A stretch of DNA of 64,000 nt. Source: DATJIG01 sp050260515. Lineage in GTDB: Bacteria > Pseudomonadota > Alphaproteobacteria > SMXQ01. The stretch lies in contig JBLNCI010000005.1 in NCBI GenBank assembly GCA_050260515.1, positions 1 through 64,000 on the forward strand. Direction: 5' to 3'. The stretch's first letter is position 1; each line of letters opens with the position of its first letter. Positions 38,302-45,573 of the stretch are shown here, one piece after another. The position numbers were made by a program, and so were the translations under genes. The notes below the pieces were generated by a model, which saw nothing but the letters and a program-made list of their open reading frames with translations, was not told the DNA's origin and ran no database searches.

Positions 38302-39528
38302 CTAGAAGTCGTCTTCCTCGCGCGACGAGGGTGCGATGTCGCCGGGCTCGACCGGGGACTCGCCCGCTTTCCGGAACGGGCCGCGCTCAGCCAGGGCCTC
38401 GCGCTCGTGGGCGACCTGCAGGCGCTCCGCCTTGAGGAAGCGCGCGACCGCGTCGCGGAAGCGCGGCTCGCCGATCCAGTGGGCGCTGTAGGTCGCGCCC
38501 GGCAGGTAGCCGCGGGCGATCTTGTGGCGCCCGCCGGCGCCGGCCTCGACGCGCGCGAGCCCGCGCTCGATGGCGAAGTCGATCGCGCGGTAATAGCAGG
38601 CCTCGAAGTGGAGGAAGGGGTGATGCTCGATCGCGCCCCAGTTGCGGCCGTAGAGCGCATCGTTACCCATCAGGTTGAGCGCGCCCGCCACCGCCTTGCG
38701 GCCGTTGAACGCGATCACCAGCACGACCCGGTCGGCGAGGCGCTCGCCGAGCAGGTCGAAGAACGAGCGGGTGAGATATGCCTGTCCCCACTTGCGGCCC
38801 GCGGTGTCCTGATAGAAGCGGTAGAACGCATCCCAGTGGCGCTCCTCGATGGCCGCGCCGTTCAGGGTCTCGATCGTCAGCCCGGAGTCGCGGACGGCCT
38901 CGCGCTCCTTGCGGATGTTCTTGCGCTTGCGTGAGGACAGCGACCCGAGGAAGTCCTCGAAGCTGCGATAGCCGTGATTGTGCCAGTGGTACTGCTGGCC
39001 CTCGCGCTTCAGGAAGCCCGTCTCGCCAAGGACATCCCACTCTTCCTTCGTGCAGAAGTTGACGTGCAGCGACGACACGCCGAGCTGCCGCGCGGCCTCG
39101 GCGAGGCCGCGGGCGAGGGCGTCGCGAACGGCGTCGCCGGGCGCTGCCGGATGCACCAGAAGGCGCGGTCCGGTCACCGGCGTGAACGGCACGCCGGCGA
39201 CGAGCTTTGGGTAGTACTCGCCGCCGGCGCGCTCGTAGGCCTCGGCCCACGCCCAGTCGAAGACGTACTCGCCGAACGAGTGGCCCTTCAGATACAGCGG
39301 CACCGCGCCGATCAGCCGCCCCGATTCGTCGCGGGCGAGCAGGTGGCGCGGCCCCCAGCCGGCCTCCGGGGCGGCCGAACCGGATTCCTCAAGTGCGGCC
39401 AGGAAGGCATGGGAAAGAAACGGGTTTTCGGCTCCCGCGCACGCGTCCCACTCGGGCGCGGCGACCTCCTTGATCGACGGCACCAGGGTGAGCTGCAGGG
39501 CGGGCGTTCCGTCGGGCATGAGGCTCAC
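38302..39528 (-). CDS. DUF482/FemAB-like GNAT family acyltransferase
   Basis: A 408-residue protein of the DUF482 (peptidogalycan biosynthesis) family, built from tandem GNAT folds. Recognisable parts are NPFLSHAFLAALEESGS near the N-terminus, SRKRKNIRKEREAV and YRFYQDTAGRKWGQAYLTR in the centre, and the C-terminal GGRHKIARGYLP. Substrate unknown; related FemAB proteins add amino acids to cell-wall precursors. GTG 39528 overlaps the antiporter stop by 4 bases (an ATG at 39519 is the alternative), so the two are coupled. Confidence 0.86.
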   Translation of the reverse strand: MSLMPDGTPALQLTLVPSIKEVAAPEWDACAGAENPFLSHAFLAALEESGSAAPEAGWGPRHLLARDESGRLIGAVPLYLKGHSFGEYVFDWAWAEAYERAGGEYYPKLVAGVPFTPVTGPRLLVHPAAPGDAVRDALARGLAEAARQLGVSSLHVNFCTKEEWDVLGETGFLKREGQQYHWHNHGYRSFEDFLGSLSSRKRKNIRKEREAVRDSGLTIETLNGAAIEERHWDAFYRFYQDTAGRKWGQAYLTRSFFDLLGERLADRVVLVIAFNGRKAVAGALNLMGNDALYGRNWGAIEHHPFLHFEACYYRAIDFAIERGLARVEAGAGGRHKIARGYLPGATYSAHWIGEPRFRDAVARFLKAERLQVAHEREALAERGPFRKAGESPVEPGDIAPSSREEDDF

Positions 39529-41360
39529 TGAAGCCGGAACCGCGGCGGCAGGAGCTGACGCAGCGCCTCGACTCCGGCCAGCATCCAGATGCGCGCGCCG
39601 TCGATCTGGCTCCGCGCGCCCGAGGGCGGCGGATCGGGATCGAGGCCGACCTTCAGGATGCGGCCCTCGTCGACGGCGCGGACGATGAGATCGACGCTGC
39701 CGACCCGTAGCCGGTCGCCCGGGCGCGGCTGCCGCCGCAGCCCGAGCCTGAGGAAGCGCCCGACGGTGAGGCGGCGCAGCCCGGGCGGCACCGGGAATTC
39801 ATAGAGCTCGGCAACCGCGCCGAGATTGCCCGAGCCGTCGAGCACGAACTCGCCCAGCATCTCCTCGGGATGGCTGCGGGCGGTGCGCTGCAGGCCGGCC
39901 GCGAACAGGCGGTCGAGCATCGGGATCTGCTCGGCCTTGGCGAGGATGAGGACGTAGTCGTTGGGCGCGAGCCTGCGTATCTGGTCGGGCGCGGTCATCG
40001 CCCCGTCGCGGATCACCGTGACGATGCTGATCCCGTTCGGCAGCCGCATACGGTCGAGCCGGCGGCGGGTCGCCATGCTGAACGGCGCGACGGTGTAGGC
40101 GGTCATCGTCCGCTCGCCGGTGCCGGGAAGATCGAGCTCGGCATGGACCGGCGGCGCGGGGTGGGGTGGCAGCTCGAGGCCGAGGTAGCGGGCGAGCCCG
40201 GCGACCGACCAGCCCTGCACGGTCATCGAGATCAGGACGACGACGAACGCGACGCTGAAGAACACGCGGCTGCCTTCGACACCCGCCAGCACCGGGATGG
40301 TCGCGAGGAAGATCGGAACGGCGCCGCGCAGGCCGACCCACGCGACGAACGCGATCTCGCGGCTGTCGAACGCGAACGGCTTGAGGCACAGCCACACGGC
40401 GATAGGCCGGGCGATGAACATCAGCACCAGCGCCACGCCCACCGACGGCGCCAGCGCCGGCAGCAGCTCAGTCGGCGTGACCAGGAGGCCCAGCATCAGG
40501 AACATCAGGATCTGGGCGAGCCAGGAGAACCCGTCGCTGAACCGGTTGATCAGCTCGGTCGCGCGGTGGCGGCGCGACCCCAGCATGAAGCCGACGAGAT
40601 AGATGGCGAGGAAGCCGCTGGCGTCGAAGGTCTGGGCGACCGCGAAGATCAGCATCGCCCCGGCGAGCGCCAGCACCGGATACAGCCCCGAGGCGATGTC
40701 GAGGCGGTTGATCAGCCGCAGCAGCACGGTGCCGCCCACGAACCCGAGCAGCCCGCCGCCGATCATCTGGCGCAGGAACAGGCCGATCACGTGGCCCGCC
40801 GTCTCCCACGACAGCGTCATCATGCCTGCCTGGAGCAGGTTCACGCCCAGCATCGTGAGGAAGATCGCCATCGGGTCGTTGAAGCCCGATTCGACCTCCA
40901 GCGTCGCGCTCAGCCGCTCGCGGACGTGGAGGCCGCGGAGGTGGAGGATGAAGAACACCGCCGCCGCATCGGTCGAGCCGACGATGGCGCCGATCAGCAA
41001 CCCTTGCGCCCAATGGAGGCCGAGCAGCCAGGTCGCCGCCGCGCCTGTGATCCCGGCGGTGACCACGACGCCGACGGTCGCCAGCACCAGCGCCGGGGTG
41101 AAGGCGAGCGTCAGGTTCTGGCGCGTCGTCCTGAGGCCGCCGTCGAACAGGATCACCGCGAGCGCCAGGCTCCCCGCCAGATAGGCGGTGTCGAAATCGC
41201 CGAAGTGCAACCCGCCCGGGCCGTCCTCGCCCGCGAGCATGCCGAGCCCGAGGAACACGAGGAGCAGGGGAGCGCCCACGCGCGACGACACCAGGCCTGC
41301 GAAGATGCTGAGCACCACGAGGCCGGCGCCGATCAGGATCAGATGGTGGGCGAGCTCCAT
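39525..41360 (-). CDS. nhaP2: Potassium/proton antiporter (CvrA/NhaP2 type)
   Basis: A CPA1-family exchanger that extrudes K+ (or Na+) for protons across the inner membrane. The 611-residue protein has about 12 hydrophobic helices to residue 390, with the ion-site segment IVGSTDAAAVFFIL and ESGFNDPMAIFLTM, the NhaP-type Asp pair region. The soluble C-terminus shows a TrkA-C/RCK-C-like part (SIVTVIRDGAMTAPDQIRRL) and a CorC/HlyC-like end (GDRLRVGSVDLIVRAVDEGR), the layout of NhaP2. The downstream DUF482 gene overlaps its stop. Confidence 0.92.
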   Translation of the reverse strand: MELAHHLILIGAGLVVLSIFAGLVSSRVGAPLLLVFLGLGMLAGEDGPGGLHFGDFDTAYLAGSLALAVILFDGGLRTTRQNLTLAFTPALVLATVGVVVTAGITGAAATWLLGLHWAQGLLIGAIVGSTDAAAVFFILHLRGLHVRERLSATLEVESGFNDPMAIFLTMLGVNLLQAGMMTLSWETAGHVIGLFLRQMIGGGLLGFVGGTVLLRLINRLDIASGLYPVLALAGAMLIFAVAQTFDASGFLAIYLVGFMLGSRRHRATELINRFSDGFSWLAQILMFLMLGLLVTPTELLPALAPSVGVALVLMFIARPIAVWLCLKPFAFDSREIAFVAWVGLRGAVPIFLATIPVLAGVEGSRVFFSVAFVVVLISMTVQGWSVAGLARYLGLELPPHPAPPVHAELDLPGTGERTMTAYTVAPFSMATRRRLDRMRLPNGISIVTVIRDGAMTAPDQIRRLAPNDYVLILAKAEQIPMLDRLFAAGLQRTARSHPEEMLGEFVLDGSGNLGAVAELYEFPVPPGLRRLTVGRFLRLGLRRQPRPGDRLRVGSVDLIVRAVDEGRILKVGLDPDPPPSGARSQIDGARIWMLAGVEALRQLLPPRFRLQ

Positions 41361-41423
41361 GCCCCGACTATACGGGGAAATGGAGCCGAAGTTGGACGGG
41401 CTTCGACGAGGCCGCCCGTCCGC

Positions 41424-41888
41424 TCAGAACATCTCGAAAATGCCGTCGATCTCGACCGGAACCCCGAGCGGCAGCGAGGCGACGCCGACGGCGGCGCGGG
41501 CGTGGCGGCCGGGGTCGCCGAACACCTCGACCATCAGGTCGGACGCGCCGTTCATCACCTTGGGCTGCTCGGTGAACGTCGGCGCCGAAGCGATGTAGCC
41601 GTTGAGCTTCACGACCCGGGCGACGCGATCGAGGTCGCCGATCGCGGTCCTCACCTGGGCGATGAGGTTGAGCGCGCACAGCCGGGCGGCCTGGGCGCCG
41701 ACGGCGATCGAGACCTCGTTGCCGACGATTCCCTTGTGGCGGATCTGGCCTTCGTCGAACGGGAGCTGGCCCGACACGAACACCAGGTTGCCGGTGATCA
41801 CGTAGGGGATGTAGTTCGCGGCCGGCGCCGCCGCCGTCGGCAGCGCGATGCCGAGTTCCTTGAGGCGCGCTTCGATCCGTCCCGACAT
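41424..41888 (-). CDS. RidA family protein
   Basis: RidA proteins hydrolyse reactive enamine/imine intermediates from PLP enzymes. The 154-residue protein belongs to the longer RidA subgroup: PYVITGNLVFVSGQLPFDEG, then CALNLIAQVRTAIGDLDRVA and the C-terminal RAAVGVASLPLGVPVEIDG. The conserved Arg of the active site is in HARAAVGV. ATG 41888 has GGGAGAA upstream. It stands alone between the antiporter and a DUF488 gene. Confidence 0.92.
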   Translation of the reverse strand: MSGRIEARLKELGIALPTAAAPAANYIPYVITGNLVFVSGQLPFDEGQIRHKGIVGNEVSIAVGAQAARLCALNLIAQVRTAIGDLDRVARVVKLNGYIASAPTFTEQPKVMNGASDLMVEVFGDPGRHARAAVGVASLPLGVPVEIDGIFEMF

Positions 41889-42028
41889 GCAATGTTCTCC
41901 CGTCCCGGGCGTTGTTCCGGAGGTTGAAGCATAGCCTCGCGCCCGCCGCTTGTCGCCGGAGCCCGACCGGTCTAATCCGGACGGACGGACGCGCGAGAGG
42001 CTATCCGCAATCCATGGAGGATGATCCC

Positions 42029-42490
42029 ATGCCGCCATCGAAGCGCACATCCGCCGCGGGGCGCACCGGGCGCATCGCTCTGAAGCGCGTGTACGAGCCC
42101 GCGGGCAAGGACGACGGCACGCGGATCCTCGTCGACCGGCTGTGGCCGCGCGGGCTCAAGACCGAGAAGGCGAAGATCGACCTCTGGCTGCGCGACATCG
42201 CGCCCACCGACGAGCTCCGCAAGTGGTTCCACCATGACCCGGACAACTGGCCGCAGTTCCGCAAGTGGTACCGCCAGGAGATCGGCCGCCGCCCCGATCT
42301 CCTCCAGCCGATCAAGGAGGCGCTCGAGCACGGCGACGTCACGCTGCTCTATGCCGCCAAGGACGAGGCGCGGAACAACGCGGTCGTGCTCAAGGAGCGG
42401 CTGGAGAAGGGGCTCGAGGCGAGCGCCCGGGCGAAGGCGCGGAAGAAGGCCGCGGCCGCATCGTCGGCGCCCTCGCCGCGGACCCGGTAG
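42029..42490 (+). CDS. DUF488 domain protein (YeaO-like)
   Basis: A 153-residue YeaO-type DUF488 protein of unknown function. ATG 42029 follows GGAGG by 8 bases; ATG 42014 overlaps that site. The family signatures are RVYEPAGKDDGTRILVDRLW with PRG next, then DELRKWFHHDPDNWPQFRKW and GDVTLLYAAKDEARNNAVVL. It has a Lys/Ala-rich tail. The sequence is distinct from the DUF488 protein at 36838. Confidence 0.88.
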   Translation: MPPSKRTSAAGRTGRIALKRVYEPAGKDDGTRILVDRLWPRGLKTEKAKIDLWLRDIAPTDELRKWFHHDPDNWPQFRKWYRQEIGRRPDLLQPIKEALEHGDVTLLYAAKDEARNNAVVLKERLEKGLEASARAKARKKAAAASSAPSPRTR

Positions 42491-42556
42491 CGCGCCTGAG
42501 GTCCGCCGCGGACTCTCCACAGCACGCGCGCGGAGGATTCCATGGGGCCGGATCGC

Positions 42557-42709
42557 TGTCCCACGCCCTGTCCCGGGACGCGCCCGCGTGGGACACCTGC
42601 GCGCAGCCGATATTCCAAGAGAACCAGCGGCTTGACCCCGGCCGGGACCCAACTGTCCCACTGTCCCACACTGGGCGTTTGGGACACCTGGGACAGTTGG
42701 GACACTTTT
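42557..42709 (-). repeat. TGTCCCA-heptamer element, copy B (inverted relative to A)
   Basis: On the plus strand the order is a 39-bp inverted repeat (42557-42595, ends TGTCCCACGC/GCGTGGGACA), 58 bp, two TGTCCCA units 8 bp apart (42654, 42662), then three TGGGACA units 9 bp apart (42680, 42689, 42698). This is copy A read backwards, with the same unit numbers, periods and 39-bp palindrome length. It occupies the 244-base gap after the DUF488 gene and ends 25 bases before a truncated GFA-like frame. Confidence 0.8.
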
Positions 42710-42734
42710 CAACAGGGCGCGGTTACTAGCGCGC

Positions 42735-42941
42735 ATGATCGACCGCTTGTTGCGCTGCGAGCACTGCGGCTCGCCGGTCTACTCGACGACCGTCGACAAC
42801 CGGCAGACGTATTCGCTGCGCGTCGGCGCACTGCGCCAGCGCGACGAGGTCGGCCGCCCGGCGCGGGAGATCTGGACTCGCCGCCGACTGCCGTGGGTCG
42901 AACCTCTGGAGGAAGTGCCGCAGTACGACAAGCAGACCTGA
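42735..42941 (+). pseudogene. 5'-truncated GFA/CENP-V family remnant
   Basis: A 68-residue frame that matches only the C-terminal half of glutathione-dependent formaldehyde-activating (GFA) family proteins: RCEHCGSPVYSTTVDNRQ with the second zinc CxxC, then YSLRVGALRQRDEV and the ending LPWVEPLEEVPQYDKQ. The N-terminal half with the other zinc cysteines is missing, and the sequence before it is the TGTCCCA element. Most likely a remnant, although a short expressed protein from ATG 42735 cannot be excluded; no ribosome-binding site is evident. Confidence 0.65.
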
Positions 42942-42948
42942 CGCTCGC

Positions 42949-43131
42949 CTAGGTTCGCACCGTCACGTTCTTCCGTTCCACGGGCTGTGCCGTCGCGCGC
43001 ACGTAACGACCGTCTTCGGTGGTCATCATCAGGTAGACCACGACGAAAAACACGTACGCGAAGTAGAGCAGCAACCCCAGTGCGAACACCGCGAGGAGAG
43101 CGAACGCGCCGAGAAGCATGTGCCAGAGCAT
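42949..43131 (-). CDS. Small predicted membrane protein
   Basis: A 60-residue frame starting MLWHMLLGAFALLAVFALGL with one long hydrophobic stretch (about residues 3-37, probably one helix or a tight pair) and a polar tail ending VERKNVTVRT. No family recognised. No convincing ribosome-binding site precedes ATG 43131. Kept because hydrophobicity and the charged tail look protein-like and no other gene occupies the region. Confidence 0.45.
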   Translation of the reverse strand: MLWHMLLGAFALLAVFALGLLLYFAYVFFVVVYLMMTTEDGRYVRATAQPVERKNVTVRT

Positions 43132-43511
43132 GATCGACCCAATTGTGATGCGCGGCCGTGCTCAGCTTCTTTGTCGCCGGCGCGTGGGGGGATGAACGGG
43201 AACACCCACTCTGCGTTCCGTTGCAAATTGTGCCGACGATTCGCAACAGCGTCGGGTACGCCGAGAGAGCCCGCGGGCTGCCGGCGGAAACGCACCGTCG
43301 TCGCCCGCGGCGCGACTCCCTTATGACTCTCCCGGCCGCGTGCACGCGTCGCCGGGGCGAAGATGAGTCGCCGCGGGAGACCGCGAGGGCACCGCTCGGG
43401 CGAGAAGAAGTTGTGCGCGAACCAAAAGCGGTCGCGTATTTGCCACGGGGACATTCAGGTTCCGTTAACCACGGAGGCACACCGTAGTCCGGCACACAGG
43501 GGAGTCGGATC
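43132..43511. other. Intergenic region with a CtrA-like site
   Basis: About 380 bases without a convincing gene. TTCA-N7-TTAACC at 43454-43470 resembles the CtrA consensus TTAA-N7-TTAAC with one mismatch in the left half, 41 bases before the start of the small gene at 43512. The remainder shows nothing I can name. Confidence 0.45.
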
Positions 43512-43709
43512 ATGGCGATGGTCAACACGACGTTGCGAGCCGACCGCTGCCGCGCCATTGCGGCGGACGTCCGCTCAGCCTCGTGCGCGATCACGTTCCC
43601 GGACAGCCGCGCGACCATGTTGCGCCTGGCGCAGGCCTACGACGACGAGGCCGACAGGCTGGAGAGGCTGAGCGCTCGGGCCGGGCAGCGGTGTGTGGCG
43701 AGGTGCTGA
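43512..43709 (+). CDS. Small hypothetical protein
   Basis: A 65-residue cytosolic protein, MAMVNTTLRADRCRAIAADV, with a helical C-terminal half (ATMLRLAQAYDDEADRLERL). The pattern of CR, then A, then RATMLRLAQAYD, resembles small uncharacterised alphaproteobacterial proteins, but I assign no function. GGGAG lies about 8 bases upstream of ATG 43512, and a CtrA-like site lies further up. Confidence 0.6.
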   Translation: MAMVNTTLRADRCRAIAADVRSASCAITFPDSRATMLRLAQAYDDEADRLERLSARAGQRCVARC

Positions 43710-43793
43710 CGAGCCGCCTCGCGGACAACAGATCGAAAGAACCGACGGCCTGATCGGCCGCGTTTGCAGACAGCGACGCCGTGAGAGACCGAT

Positions 43794-43820
43794 AAAAAGA
43801 GGCTGCGGTGGCCCCCAGCC
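43794..43820 (-). terminator. Candidate terminator after the triheme cytochrome gene
   Basis: On the minus strand GGCTG...CAGCC (43820-43816 and 43805-43801) plus two inner G-C pairs and one mismatch form a stem, followed by TCTTTTT. It lies 9 bases past the stop. Confidence 0.55.
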
Positions 43821-43828
43821 CCCAGCGA

Positions 43829-45301
43829 TCACGGATATTCGCCGGTCTTGAGGCGGTCGTCGGTCAGATGGCACAGCGCGCAGGAGTTGTCCGTCGCCGG
43901 AAATGTCTCCCGGTTCATATGGATCAGGTGGAGATACTTGTTGAGGCGGCGTGAGCCGTTGCGGCTGTTGTCGTGGCACATCACGCAGCTCTCGATGCTG
44001 GCGACGTTCAGCTTCTCGACGCCGACCATCGGTGGGATCAGCAGCCCCACGTCCATCGCCGTGTGGGGGACGTGGCAGTTCTCGCAGCCGAACTTTTCGA
44101 ACTCGGTCCGAGCGCTCTGACCGACCTGGATGTGCCGATCCAATCGATCGGTCCAGTCCTGGCTCGCGTACGTGCGCCAGACCGTCGCGCCGATCTCGAA
44201 GGTGCCGAACTTCCCGGTGGGCAGGTTCTTCGGCACGTGGAGCTCGACCACCATGCTCGTGCCGTCGGCGTCGAGCGGCGGTTCCGCGAGCGCCGTGTTG
44301 GCCGATTCGTTGGCGGTGCCGAGGCCCAATGCAGGTGCCCGGAAATGGTGGGCGTTGCGCTTGCCGAATTCGCTCAGCCACTCCTCGTGGTAGTAGGTCG
44401 GGTCCTGCACGGGACCGTCGAGGTGGATGTTGATCTGGCGAATTCCGTTCTTCTCGAACTCGGAGAACTTCAGCGCGCGCCCCGTCTGGTCGACCAGCGA
44501 GAAGGTCGCGCGGATGGTGTCGCCCGGGAGGTAAACCGGCTTTTCCGGCTCGATCCTGACCCGCAGCTTGGCGCCGTATTCGTAGGTCGGCGGCACGAGG
44601 CGGATCGGAAACGTGTAAGGAGTTTCGGGTTTCTTGTCCCACACCACCCGCAGCGCGTGGGCGCTCGCCGGGATCGTCAAGCGCTTGTCGAGATCGGTCT
44701 GCACGGCGAACACGATTTTGGCGACGGCGCGCCTGGTCTTCGCCGACGCCAGGTCCTTGTGACGCGTGAAGTTCTCGTAGCGGTACTCGGCCCGGATCAT
44801 GTCGAAGTCCTGCTGCTTCTGCCGGTTGAGGAAGTCGGCGTTGGTCAGGCGCAGGGGGCCGCTGACCACCTTGCCGTCGACATCGAGGACCGAGAGCTCG
44901 AGCGCGTTCGACTGGCCCATCCACGCGGCGCCGTCGAACGCGTGGCTGTAGAGATCGGCGTCGGGCCGGCTCTCGCGGTAGTTGTGCCAGTACTCGCGGG
45001 CCTCGCGGACGCCAGACCAGTCGAGCGCGCGGAACTCCGACTGGTGGCGCAGCCAGTCGAGGGCGGCCGCGCTGTCCGTGATGTCGCGGTTGTCGACCGC
45101 CAGCGTGATGCGCTGGAAGACGTAGTCGTGGCCGCCGATGAGGCTGAGCGGAGCAGGTTTGCCGTTGACGACCGACATCGAGATCCACGCCGCGGGCGCG
45201 GTCTGTGCCGACGACCGGGAGCGGGTCATCGCGCAGGCGAGGCCCGCGACGGCGAGCGCAACGAGCGCGAGCGAAAATATCCATCGACGATGGAGCGTCA
45301 T
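43829..45301 (-). CDS. Exported triheme c-type cytochrome with large N-terminal beta domain
   Basis: A 490-residue exported protein: signal-like N-terminus (RRWIFSLALVALAVAGLACA), about 380 residues of non-heme sequence, then three CxxCH sites in the last 90 residues (Cys406, Cys439, Cys474; CENCH, CVMCH, CALCH). The segment KLRVRIEPEKPVYLPGDTIR looks like an Ig-like or OmcA/MtrC-type beta domain. ATG 45301 has GGGGGA upstream; ATG 45316 is an alternative. Covalent heme attachment in the periplasm is expected. No partner oxidoreductase is adjacent, so its electron donor and acceptor are unknown. Confidence 0.82.
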   Translation of the reverse strand: MTLHRRWIFSLALVALAVAGLACAMTRSRSSAQTAPAAWISMSVVNGKPAPLSLIGGHDYVFQRITLAVDNRDITDSAAALDWLRHQSEFRALDWSGVREAREYWHNYRESRPDADLYSHAFDGAAWMGQSNALELSVLDVDGKVVSGPLRLTNADFLNRQKQQDFDMIRAEYRYENFTRHKDLASAKTRRAVAKIVFAVQTDLDKRLTIPASAHALRVVWDKKPETPYTFPIRLVPPTYEYGAKLRVRIEPEKPVYLPGDTIRATFSLVDQTGRALKFSEFEKNGIRQINIHLDGPVQDPTYYHEEWLSEFGKRNAHHFRAPALGLGTANESANTALAEPPLDADGTSMVVELHVPKNLPTGKFGTFEIGATVWRTYASQDWTDRLDRHIQVGQSARTEFEKFGCENCHVPHTAMDVGLLIPPMVGVEKLNVASIESCVMCHDNSRNGSRRLNKYLHLIHMNRETFPATDNSCALCHLTDDRLKTGEYP

Positions 45302-45389
45302 CGGTCGTCCCCCCATTCGCCGGCTCTTATTAGAGGCGGGCCGGTCCCCGGATCATGCACGCTTCCGGCGAGGAATGCATGAGCCCAGG

Positions 45390-45418
45390 AAAAAGGGGCT
45401 GCGGTTGCCCGCAGCCCC
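45390..45418 (-). terminator. Intrinsic terminator of nrdJ
   Basis: Read on the minus strand, GGGGCTGCGG and CCGCAGCCCC (45418-45409 and 45404-45395) form a perfect 10-bp stem with a 4-base loop, followed by TTTTT (45394-45390). It lies about 155 bases beyond the nrdJ stop. Confidence 0.85.
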
Positions 45419-45573
45419 AGTTTATCAGGGAGAACCTACACCACTCGTACGCGGTACTGGGCGTCGGCGGAGCCGACGCAGGGTCGCTGCCTATGCGACC
45501 CACCCGGGGACCCGCGCGAAGCGCCGGTCCTGGGCCTCCGTGGGCGCGGCTTGCGCCGCGCCCGATCCGCTCC

